From contig JAUCBJ010008022.1 of NCBI GenBank assembly GCA_032718475.1, positions 1-37,071 on the forward strand: a stretch of DNA of 37,071 nt, read 5' to 3'. The notes under the pieces are model-generated. The model ran no database searches, was not told where the DNA came from, and was given only the letters and a program-made list of their open reading frames with translations. The stretch is from Nemertoderma westbladi (taxonomy: Eukaryota > Xenacoelomorpha > Nemertodermatida > Nemertodermatidae). Shown piece by piece: positions 22,533 through 31,843 of the stretch. Position 1 is the stretch's first letter. Each line of letters begins with the position of its first letter. The translations under genes were made by a program, and so were the position numbers.

Positions 22533-22668
22533 TACATACTTGTTACAAAGTACTTTACAGTGTTCTGATCCTCGTGGCTTTGTTTTCGCTCACTCACTAC
22601 GTTCGTTCGTGTAACAAAGCCACTCGGATCATCACACTGTAAAGTGCTACTTTACACACAAGTATGTA
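22533..22668. mobile_element. About 136-bp self-complementary MITE
   Basis: The left half (ACATACTTGTTACAAAG, TACTTTACAGTGT, TGATCC, GTGGCTTTGTT) is mirrored by the right half (AACAAAGCCAC, GGATCA, ACACTGTAAAGTGCTA, ACACAAGTATGT). The loop of about 15-20 bp lies near 22594-22611. The whole unit is a long imperfect hairpin with no coding capacity. Confidence 0.7.
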
Positions 22669-24280
22669 AAGAGTTATCATCTTTAAAGTTAAAAGTCTTG
22701 CATAGCCCGATATAGACTTCCTCTACTTGCTATCTCTCTATATATATATATGGAGTTCTATTATAGATGAGAGAAATTCATCGAAGTATGAAATTGACAT
22801 TCTCGTATATGTTATTAAAAAATTTCCTTTATTTCTTTTATAACATCTCCCCGTAAATCTTGATAAAGTTTTCCGATAACGCCGCACAACAACCTTTTTT
22901 GATTGATCGGGTGAACCAAATATCGGCGTTTATTTCACCGGCTATGTAAGGCATAATTATGTTAATATTACGTCATCGATTTAGTTATCCATATTAAAAA
23001 TTATTACTTTAGATAAAATAAAAAAATCACTTATAATCTATAAAACAATACAGATTTTTATAACTGCCAACTGAAAATTGCTAAACCCTTTATATCTGGT
23101 CTAAGCAATATATACAATAATTTTTATGAGCTGAAAGTCGAAAGCTCATGTGTGACCCGGGCCTAAATATAACATTTCGCCTACCTATACCTATACACTA
23201 TATGTCCTGGAATATAGTCGTTATTCAGGTACCTGCCTGCCCCCCCCACCCCCTCCCCAAATTTTTCTACAAATCTTAATGAGATTGCATGAAATTTGAA
23301 ACATAGATAATTTCAATTAATTAAAATTATAGACACTAACTTTATCATTATTAATTTGAGAGTGACTAATAGTCACTCTCATTCACTATAGTAAGAAATA
23401 TGGAGTAATCTATTGAGTATAGTAGGGTGTTCATTTTGCTCTTAATGTCTTCCACGCGGAGGGAGAAAGACCTTCATAAATTTTCATTTTATTTATAAAT
23501 ATTTAAATTTATTTTAAATATGTATAATTACTCAGTTAATCTATGTATCTATGTATCATCTATGAATTAAAAGTGTAGAACTAGATAACAATGATATTAC
23601 GAAATATCAGAAATATAAGCGAAAAAAATTAATAACTTAAAAAAAATATAAGGTATTTAAAAACAATTTTATATTTATTTTTTGATCAATAAATTATTGT
23701 ATATTTAATATTTAAATTATCATTATAATTATATACAGAATGGAGGGTGAATAAAGGCACGGAAATCCTACGTTTAATACTAGAAAATTAGTGACGATTA
23801 AACAATGACTGTACGTATAGTTGTAAGTAGATGTAGAAACTAGTCTCTACAGCCCTGGTTCAACCCCTAATGACTTCCTCACATATATTTACTTAACTTA
23901 AAAAACGCACATAATATATAATTCTATCTAGATTAAATTCCAAAGGCGGAAATTAAAGCCGACGAGATGGTTAAATATTGCTAAATAGGAATATTAATCG
24001 ACTCGTTGTTGCGAAATAAACAGAAAATTAGAAAATCCGTCTCTGCCAGCAGTAAGAAAAGACGTCGAACTAACCGGAATACCGAATTTAGTAGAGAATG
24101 ATGGAAACAATTAGGTAGTGGGGTGGACGGCGACCTGCTAAAAAGGTTGTTTTATTACTAAGGGTGACGGTGTAGAAAATACATATGAAATTAAATTTAC
24201 ATTGATCGGTATATGTCGTGGTAGAACATAGTTGAACACATCCCCAATATTTTGTAAAATTGTTTAAAAATGTGAAAATG
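22669..24280. other. AT-rich intronic stretch
   Basis: No gene is seen. A perfect hairpin GAGAGTGACT-AAT-AGTCACTCTC lies at 23358-23380, and there is a C-rich patch near 23238-23260. Short ORFs here have no recognisable content. Confidence 0.5.
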
Positions 24281-24294
24281 TTGTTTTTAAACAT

Positions 24295-24396
24295 TTCTAG
24301 AACAAGTTTTTCGTATTCTAGTGTTGGATGTTTTTACGAAATATTTTATTTTATCTTTTAAAACAAATCTTCTAGAAAAATTATTTGTTCTAGAAC
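24295..24396. repeat. TTCTAGAA palindromes inside an inverted repeat
   Basis: TTCTAGAA occurs at 24295, 24370 and 24388. The segment TTCTAGAACAAG...TTTTT near 24295 is inverted at about 24376-24395. TTCNNGAA is also the core of heat-shock elements, but the AT-rich inverted-repeat context makes a transposon remnant equally likely. Confidence 0.4.
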
Positions 24397-25110
24397 ACCT
24401 TTTTAAAATACCTAACATGTTACGTTTTAAAACATATCAAACTAATCGGTAAAGGTAAGTTTGAAAATTGTTGTAAGGGGTTGATTGATGGGTTGTGTAC
24501 CGAGGATCTAAGGGATAATAGTTTACCAATATTATAACTATTAATGCCATTCACTAAATGAGACTAATACATAACCTATAGTGAAAATAATGTTCCATTT
24601 ACAAATAAAACTACATTATTACATGTTAAATAAAGTAGAACATATTTTCACTGTGCTCTCGATTCCTTATTAACATCGCTGCGCTCGGTAAATAAAATAT
24701 CTCGAGTAGAGGGAAAATAATGTTCTTCATTATAGATAATATAAAGATTTCGTTTTTGGTTGTTATTGTTAACCCATATATTTGCATAGATTGATTGATT
24801 GCGACTGGACTTTAACTATATTGGCGAGGTGAGACTTACATCGTAGACAATCAGTTCCATCAGCTGCAAGAAAATATCTTATTAAAAATGTTACCGGTAT
24901 GCAATGGCAATTCCAACGCAGTTTATTCTTTATTAGAACAAAATTTATTTACAAAAATATAAATAAAAATTAATAAAAGTATCGATGGTAAAATTGATAT
25001 AGAAAACATGAAATATAAAATAATACATCGATACAACCTGTAACAAAGGCATTATAAGGCACTAATTAATTAATTAATATATTCATAAATATATTCATTA
25101 ATATATTAAT

Positions 25111-27114
25111 TCACAAATCTGTTTCGTTTTCTAGAACATCGTCTGCTAATTCGTTAACGCTATTAATAATATCAGCTAACTCGCTGTTCTCTTCCTCGTC
25201 CGGTAACTCTCTCGGCTTGCATCTTTGTTCTCTGTAAGTTTGCATTAATCCATTCGTTTGGACGGTAACCAGCAGCATATTCCTATCCGCATCCAGATGC
25301 TTGTAACGATCCTCCAGTTTACTCAACTTCTCGAGATGTTCAGCATTAACGTCCTCCATTGCCGTGGCGTGTGTTTCAGCCTGTCGCGACAGCTGTCTGT
25401 CCAACTGCTTCGCATTAACGACAGCCTTGGTCTGATCCTTCCTGACTTCATTAAGAGAGGCTTCCAGTCTCCGAACTGCAGTTCGATGAGTCTCTTTCAG
25501 TTCAGTTAATTTAACTTCCAAAGATTCTTCATGAACCTTATTCAATCTTTCAATATCTTCTCTCAATTCATCAATGGTATCAGTACGATTATTAGTAACA
25601 GTCGTCAACGATTTAATCTCATCAGTAAGTGAATCAATATGATTATTCTTCGAATCAATAAGCTTTGTGAGTTTAGCGCTAACTTCATTTTCCTCACGAA
25701 GTTCTTTATTTAACTCGTCAACGCGATTGTGTAGATGTTCGAAGTCGGTTTTCAGACGATTGGCGAGGTTGTTTCGCTCTGTTGTCACGTTGACGAGCTC
25801 CTCCTGTAGGGCTTTGAGGTTATCAACATCCGTAGAGCCATCAACGGGTTCGCGAATCTGCGACTTTTCGTTGAGTTTGTAGGAAACAACCTGCCTGACG
25901 ACTTTGACTCTCTCGATCGCGAAAGATATCCGACTCGCGTAAGAGTTGAGTTTGTTATAAGCTTTAGAGATATCCGACTCTCTGTCCTCCACAGAACCGA
26001 AAACATCTTCCACACGTTTAGCCATGTCAGCCACGGACTGCGCGGAAGACGACAGCTGAGCATCCAAAGCCACGGACACTGCATTTAGATTGGTAACATC
26101 CTCCTGAAGTTTCCTATTGTCGATATCAACTATAGCTTTCTGTGCGTCGGTGTCTTTAACGAGTTCCTCCAGTTTCATAATATTCCTTCTCTCAGCGCTT
26201 AGCTCTTTATTCTTGACGTCGAGTTTATCGTTCAAAACCTTGACTTCATCGCGAAAACTCAATTGGCTCGACTTTAATTGAACCATCAACGCGAACACTC
26301 TCTCCCTCCACCTCGATAGGACGGAAGCCGTTTTGGAGGCGGGAGGTTCTGAGTTCTCGAGTTCGGATTCCTGGATCCCAACGATCGCGGAGAGCGAAGC
26401 AACTCGTACATTGAGCATCGCGACCGTGTGTATCAACGATTGGTTCTCCTCTTGCAGCTCCAATAAAGATTTCTTCAACGACTCATTATCCCTAAACTCC
26501 CCAATGTAATCACTAAGCTTCTTCACGAGGGCGTCCTTCTCTTTAACCTTATCGTCCAGACACGACATCTCCCCGCTCATATCGTCGACTCTCCTAATAA
26601 GATCCAGTTTATCGTCTTCCAACCGAACAGAAGCGTTCTTTAACTCAACTATCAACGAGGATTGATTCTCGAGGGTCATGTGATACTTCTCGTAAATCGA
26701 CTGATTCGATGCTTTTATTGTCTCCAACTCTTCGCCGCATTCTCTCTTTATACAAACCATCTCATTCTCGTATGACTGCTCTAAAGCTTTCAGTTTGCTA
26801 TCAAAGTCCGATAACATTTCGTCTCTGCTTTCCAAGTTTATTTTTTTGGAGCGATTATTTCCCTCTTTCAGTTTCTCGCAAGTTTGTTTCAGTAATTCGA
26901 TCTGCCTCGCTTTATCGAAGATACATTCATTTAACTGAACGACCAATTTGGCGTGCTCGGTCTCTGCGTCCAAGAGTTTTTGTTTCAGATATAAATTGTC
27001 CTCGGTACCGGTACTGCAATGAGACGAGGACATATTGAACTCAGAAGGGGGAATTAAGTCGGAGGTAGAAGTTGTCACATTGAAGTGACTGGGAGGAACC
27101 AAATTCTGGTACAT
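25111..27114 (-). CDS. CCHCR1: CCHCR1-like coiled-coil alpha-helical rod protein, 667 aa, intronless
   Basis: A single uninterrupted frame starts at ATG 27112-27114 and ends at a stop at 25111-25113. The product is almost entirely heptad-rich coiled coil from about residue 40. Family landmarks recalled from vertebrate CCHCR1 are present. They are WRERVFALMVQLKSSQ (residues 269-284), RRLEASLNEVRKDQTKAVV near residue 555, and DRNMLLVTVQTNGLMQTYRE (about 610-629). Vertebrate CCHCR1 is a centrosome and P-body-associated scaffold of about 780 residues, so this copy is somewhat shorter. The N-terminus has a duplicated motif (NLVPPSHFNV and DLIPPSEFNM). The vertebrate gene has many introns and this one has none. 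It lies wholly inside a DDX3-like intron on the same strand. AT-rich sequence with TTTATT (AATAAA on the minus strand) near 24920-24950 could supply the polyA signal. Confidence 0.85.
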   Translation of the reverse strand: MYQNLVPPSHFNVTTSTSDLIPPSEFNMSSSHCSTGTEDNLYLKQKLLDAETEHAKLVVQLNECIFDKARQIELLKQTCEKLKEGNNRSKKINLESRDEMLSDFDSKLKALEQSYENEMVCIKRECGEELETIKASNQSIYEKYHMTLENQSSLIVELKNASVRLEDDKLDLIRRVDDMSGEMSCLDDKVKEKDALVKKLSDYIGEFRDNESLKKSLLELQEENQSLIHTVAMLNVRVASLSAIVGIQESELENSEPPASKTASVLSRWRERVFALMVQLKSSQLSFRDEVKVLNDKLDVKNKELSAERRNIMKLEELVKDTDAQKAIVDIDNRKLQEDVTNLNAVSVALDAQLSSSAQSVADMAKRVEDVFGSVEDRESDISKAYNKLNSYASRISFAIERVKVVRQVVSYKLNEKSQIREPVDGSTDVDNLKALQEELVNVTTERNNLANRLKTDFEHLHNRVDELNKELREENEVSAKLTKLIDSKNNHIDSLTDEIKSLTTVTNNRTDTIDELREDIERLNKVHEESLEVKLTELKETHRTAVRRLEASLNEVRKDQTKAVVNAKQLDRQLSRQAETHATAMEDVNAEHLEKLSKLEDRYKHLDADRNMLLVTVQTNGLMQTYREQRCKPRELPDEEENSELADIINSVNELADDVLENETDL

Positions 27115-27171
27115 TGTATACCGGTAATAACAGCGGGTATATGAAATATATGAAGATATCTACAGGTAGGC

Positions 27172-27397
27172 CTAAAGGCCCGTTCACATCCAACGGAACG
27201 GTACACCGCTGACTGTGAACGACCCAACCGGTAGTTATGCGCTACACCGCGCGGTTTACCGCAGCCCATTTAAACAATGTTAAAACAATTAATGTATTTT
27301 CCTGTTGAATTCACAGTCTATAGATACCGGTACTGAGATAGACAATCAGTTACCGCAACGGTAGCCTACCGTTGGATGTGAACGGGCTCCGGCCCTA
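27172..27397. mobile_element. MITE with 18-bp perfect inverted repeats, upstream of the CCHCR1-like start
   Basis: CCCGTTCACATCCAACGG (27179-27196) is exactly inverted at 27369-27386. GGCC-type extensions lie outside each repeat, and CTA trinucleotides flank both ends. GGCCCGTTCACA-type ends with 3-bp duplications are reminiscent of PIF/Harbinger or related MITEs, but the family is inference. It begins about 60 bp upstream of the CCHCR1-like ATG, so it probably lies in the promoter or 5' UTR. Confidence 0.65.
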
Positions 27398-27430
27398 TTG
27401 GCTATTGCATTATTTCTTTCAGTATTTAGC

Positions 27431-27439
27431 GTAAATTCA
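27431..27439. repeat. Candidate left 9-bp target-site duplication of foldback element
   Basis: GTAAATTCA here is repeated in the same orientation at 30778-30786, just outside the right arm of the long inverted repeat. Nine bases is in the range for MULE or foldback-type insertions. Confidence 0.5.
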
Positions 27440-28745
27440 CGTGTGGCTAAGTCACACGAATAGTTCCCAAAAGGCACTTTGGCATTTCCAGGTACCTAAA
27501 TAATTACAACCAGCGTAAATGCCAAAATGCCAGAGTGCTTTTGGGGAACTGTAGTATAAATACTGAAATACTTAAAGAGTTCCCTAAAGGCACTTTGGCA
27601 TTCTGGCATTTAATTGTAAATCATTATTAAAAGTGATGATATTACTACTGTACTACATTATACAGTACGCCAAAGTGTCTGAGTGTGCATAGCATAGTAA
27701 GCATAGTTTTAGTTCCCCATCTCGGTGGGTGTACGATTAAATTATATTAAAGCATACTAAGTCGGCTTGTCACTCTACCTATCTACATAAAATGCCAGTG
27801 CTTTTGGGGAACTGTCTGACTGTAGAATGATTCTAACAGTTCCCCAAAGGCACTTTGGCATTCTGGCATTTAGTTGAAATTCATTATTCGCTGAGATCCG
27901 GGTAGGCCTAAATAACTTTATCCTTTTTTAAGAACACTTTACTGTATAAGTGTAAAGTGTGTTGTGTAGGACCTACAAATGTACTCCATAACATACAATA
28001 ATATTTAATTGATAAAGTATTACTTAGTTATTGTTTGTAGTTCAACATAGTATTAATATTCATTCGCAGTATTGACTGCAGATAGGGGGGGACTTTCAGG
28101 GGAAATTCGACGCAAATAACAGCTGATTACTCTCAAAAATAAAACTGTAGTAATCTGTTCTATTGTGTTTAGTTTATTGTTTTGGTTAGAATAACGTGCC
28201 ACTGTCAGACTGTAACCTGCTCCTGATCCTTTCCCTATAAATTGAGAATTTAACATTGAGGGGGGATATTAATTCGCCAAGATGGGATTTTGCATTCAGA
28301 TCTCCCCCCCCCCCCCCCCCTCTCCCTCTGTCTCATTGACTGAGTCTGTGTCTGATTAGTGCCTCCCCCACATCATGCAGAATACGGTGGATAGCACTAG
28401 CGTCTACCAGCACTGCTAATTAGCTAACCTGCCTTTCCGTTTCCCTTCCCTGACAGCCTGATCCTGACTCTCAAAATCTACCTATATTACATTTCATTTC
28501 ATTGAAATTACTCATACGTGGTGTTAGGGTGCAATTTTGTTTACTTCACGTTCACGTGACGTAATAATAAAGGAATAAACATAATTTAAATGAATGGAGC
28601 GACAATGTATATAATAATACAAATGTAATACCGTATTGACATTTTTATATTATAATCTGGAACGTTTTATAAAAACTTTTTTATAAAAGATTTACATTAA
28701 ATACTACTACTACTAGGATCGGCATGCTGCATTGCAGCTGCATTT

Positions 28746-29339
28746 TTAAGAATGCTGTGCCGGCTTGTCAACAAAATTGCACCGCCACAACTCCCTATCA
28801 CCCATGACATTTGCTAGATCATCCGCATCTTTAAGGCCAGTGTCCTTTAAGATGCGTCTCAAGAAAGTCATGGGCTGTCCACCATGCTTATTCACTCCAT
28901 GAGGCTGCCAAAGTACAAGATTATGCACTGGCTGGTCCTCACGGCGAAAGCAATGTCCTGCAAAGCGGAGGCGATTTTGTTCTAGTGTCAAGCTTGGGGG
29001 AACCAATGAGACACCTCCAATGTTATATAGTGTCTGGTTAGAGATGTGTGCATTGTACTTGACACAATGAACCCGGCGTAGCATTCTTGTGAATGTGCCA
29101 TCCAGAGATTTGGTGTCCTCAGCAGTTAGAGCCCAGCATGGACTCCCGTAGAGGAGTACTGGAACTACTGCTGCTCTAAATAATCGGACCTTAAGTTTCC
29201 GATTAATTCTCGGTGACTTCCAAATCCTGGAAAGCCTATTCAAGGCTGCCCATGCCTTTCCCTTACGTATTCGAAGGTCCTCACCTGACTTCCGGATCCA
29301 TGATCCCAGGTAACAGAAGTCGTCCACATGCTCAAGCAT
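28746..29339 (-). pseudogene. Frameshifted thumb/C-terminal part of truncated LINE
   Basis: This frame continues the RT with VDDFCYLGSWIRKSGEDLRI, a thumb-type segment (VPVLLYGSPCWALT), LRRVHCVKYNAHISNQTLY and RFAGHCFRREDQP, and ends at 28746-28748. It overlaps the preceding frame around 29240-29339. The true junction is a frameshift near 29345-29390. The copy is inactive because it is both truncated and frameshifted. Confidence 0.8.
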
Positions 29340-30169
29340 ACCATCCTGCCATCCTTTGAGCTTATGCTCATCCGATCAGAGACTTGCTGAGGACTTTCAA
29401 AGTTAACTGTCAGAATTTTGGTCTTTCTGGAGTTAATAAAAAGACCAACACTAGAAGCAGCATGTTCTAATGAGCTGAGGAGCCGTTGGGCTCCCTCTAA
29501 TGATTCTGAGAGTACTCCTAAGTCATCAGCAAAGTCTAGATCAGTTAGGTACTTGGCAGGATTTCCTCGACTTCTGGAGCCAGTAGGTGGAGTTATCATC
29601 ACCCCATCATCATTATAATGATCTAAGGACATGCGTAGAACATAGTCAACCACAATAATGAACAAGAATGGTGCAAAAAGTGTGTCTCCTTGGAGGACGC
29701 CCCATAACACTTCAAATGGTTCTGTGTCACCGTCAACAGTAGACACAAATGTTGTCGAACCATCGTATACTGATCTGATTGCTGCAATAATTTCATCAGG
29801 AATTCCATATAATGAAAGTATGCTGAACATACGTGAGCGAGAGACTAAATCAAAGGCCTTGAAGAAGTCAACAAAGATAACAGCCAGATGCCTGTCTTTC
29901 TTTTTTGATAACTCTTCAAGTATCCTTCTAAGTGCCAAAATGGGCTCCATGGTCCCACGACCTTTACGGAACCCATTCTGATTTCCACGGAGCAGTCTCT
30001 CAATGGGATCCCTGATGCGATTTAATAGAATCCTATTGTATAGCTTTGCAGCAATCGAGATCAATGAGATTCCCCGAAAAGAACCATAGAGTGTTAGGTT
30101 GCCCTTCTTGGGAACTGGCACCAACTTATTTGTTTTCATTTCTTGTGGGACTCTTGTTGTTCGGTACAT
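29240..30169 (-). pseudogene. Reverse transcriptase core of truncated LINE
   Basis: The order is NKLVPVPKKGNL, FRGISLISIAAKLYNRIL, QNGFRKGRGTMEP, VIFVDFFKAFDLV, GVLQGDTLFAPFLFIIVVD and the catalytic LDFADDLGVLSES. It then covers SVGLFINSRKTKILTVNF before drifting out of frame. No endonuclease remains upstream. It starts inside the RT fingers because of 5' truncation. The clade is not assigned. RTE-like and related groups are possible. Confidence 0.85.
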
Positions 30170-30787
30170 GTCTACTATGATGGGATTTACATTAAATAGG
30201 TATGACCTACAAATGCGGGGTAATTCATTTCATTTCATTCATTCATTCATTTCATTAAAAACATAATTTAAATGAATGGAGCGACAATATTATTGTATAT
30301 ATAATAATACAAATGTAATACCGTATTGACAGTTTCATATTATAATCTGGAACGTTTTATAAAAACTTTTTTATAAAAGATTTACATTAAATAGGTATGA
30401 CCTACAAATGCGGGGTAATTCATTTCATATTTAAGCATGTTCAATCAAGCTAATACTAGGTAGTATGCTAGTTTTAATTTAATTTAATCGTACACCCACC
30501 GAGATGGGGGCTATTGCTATTATGCTATGCACTATTCATGATATACTGTATAATGTAGGCCTAGTAATATCATCAGCATCACTAATTATTTACAATTAAA
30601 TGTCAGAATGCCAAAGTGCCTTTAGGGAACTCTTAAGGATTTATACAACAGTTCCCCAAAAGCACTCTGGCATTTTGGCATTTACGCTGGTTGCAATTAT
30701 TTAGGTAGGGTACCGGTACCGGTACCTGGAAAAAATGCCAAAATGCTATAAGTGCCTTTTGGGAACTATTCGTGTGTGTAAATTCAA

Positions 30788-31843
30788 ATAAATAATAGGA
30801 AACGGCAAACATAACTTTTCACTGCTTCAAGCTACACCCTACAGCACTACTCTGCTACTACACTACATACATACTAGATACTACCAACTACAGAACTACT
30901 GCACAGTACTATACTATTCACTGTTCAAACCTCAACTCCAACTATTAATAAAAATTAGGTAAAATAATAAAAATTTAGTACCTATTTATTCCAGTAGGCC
31001 CTATTCTGTATTGCATTTAACTGTTTGTAGGCACCCGAAACGTGACTGTCACTGGACAGGTAGGCCTACCAGACCAGTCTGCCAGTGTACCCATAGCCCT
31101 GTGCTGCTGTGCTGTAGCCTTCTATTCAGAAAATTCAGCCGCAATAATTTCAGCGTTTAGGCCTTGTCACGGCCTGTGTATAGAAGGCTATGCAGCTATG
31201 AGTGTAGGTGTACCACACCTTCTGTTAGTCTGTACTCGTACTGTAGGTAAGTACAAAGTATTGCTGAACTAAAAACTGAAGTAACATGTAGTCAACATAA
31301 ATTTTCTGAACCGATAGTTAAATTGTACTGCACTTCACTGTATGCATAGGCATACAGACAGTACAGCGATGAGAAAGGCTGATAGGTATGTCTGCAAGCC
31401 AGGATGCGGTACCAGTAGGCCTAACCAATGAATTGGGGTGTCCAATCAGTAACAAGGTTTGCAAGGGGGGGGGGGGGGGGGGGGGTGGGTAGGGGACTAC
31501 CTGCCAAACACACCCCAATATTGTCAATATAATAAGAATAATGTCATTCAGGAACCACGCTTTATAACGTTGACTTGTGTATACACTATACAATAAATAC
31601 GCACAGTCACTGAATGTATATCTGGCAAGTTTACAAACTCTAGAATTAAACGAATGCATGGAATATCTATATAAAATATTATTACATGTGGCGCGTACTG
31701 TACAATGTTTTTTTACTTACAGTAGAGCAACCCTCACAATAAATCACTGTACTTTGTTTTTTTGATATTACATAAAAATTAAACATAAATAAATAAATAA
31801 CTGCACAGTAAGTAATATTTAAAACAAAACGTCATAAATTATA
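30788..31843. other. Upstream region of the patched-domain gene
   Basis: No gene is seen. It contains CTAC-rich sequence near 30830-30930, TAGGCCTA palindromes near 31060 and 31415, and a 21-bp poly(G) run (31465-31485). I cannot place a promoter or an upstream exon. Confidence 0.45.

Larger units (their letters stand above)
28689..30198 (-). mobile_element. 5'-truncated non-LTR retrotransposon with 15-bp target-site duplication
   Basis: Exact 15-bp direct repeats GATTTACATTAAATA lie at 28689-28703 and 30184-30198. On the minus strand the element ends with a short (TAG)n-type tail near 28704-28715. Only the RT and downstream C-terminal region remain, about 1.48 kb. It lies inside the first copy of the tandem duplication within the foldback element. 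Confidence 0.88.
28577..30429. repeat. About 165-bp tandem duplication, first copy split by LINE
   Basis: The segment from AAACATAATTTAAATGAATG through TTTACATTAAATAGGTATG to GGGGTAATTCATTTCAT occurs twice. Copy 1 is 28577-28703 plus 30199-30234, interrupted by the LINE. Copy 2 is 30259-30429 and is intact. A (TTCAT)/(ATTC)-type microsatellite joins them at about 30222-30256. Copy 2 provides the empty site for the LINE insertion. Confidence 0.85.
27440..30777. mobile_element. Long-inverted-repeat (foldback/MULE-like) non-autonomous element
   Basis: The left arm (about 27440-27760) and right arm (about 30470-30777) are imperfect inverses over about 300 bp. Shared blocks, read outside-in, include CACGAATAGTTCCCAAAAGG, CCAGCGTAAATGCCAAAATG, GTGCTTTTGGGGAACTGT, GTTCCCTAAAGGCACTTTGG and CCATCTCGGTGGGTGTACGA. 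The arms are built of repeated GTTCCC..AAAGGCACTTTGGCATT sub-units in both orientations. A further subunit hairpin lies at about 27790-27880. There is no transposase of its own. The interior has been enlarged by a LINE insertion and a local tandem duplication. Confidence 0.8.

Noticed and set aside
31318-31659. 113-codon minus-strand ORF with poly-Pro
   Set aside because: The Pro run comes from the poly(G) tract at 31465-31485 and the rest has no recognisable content.
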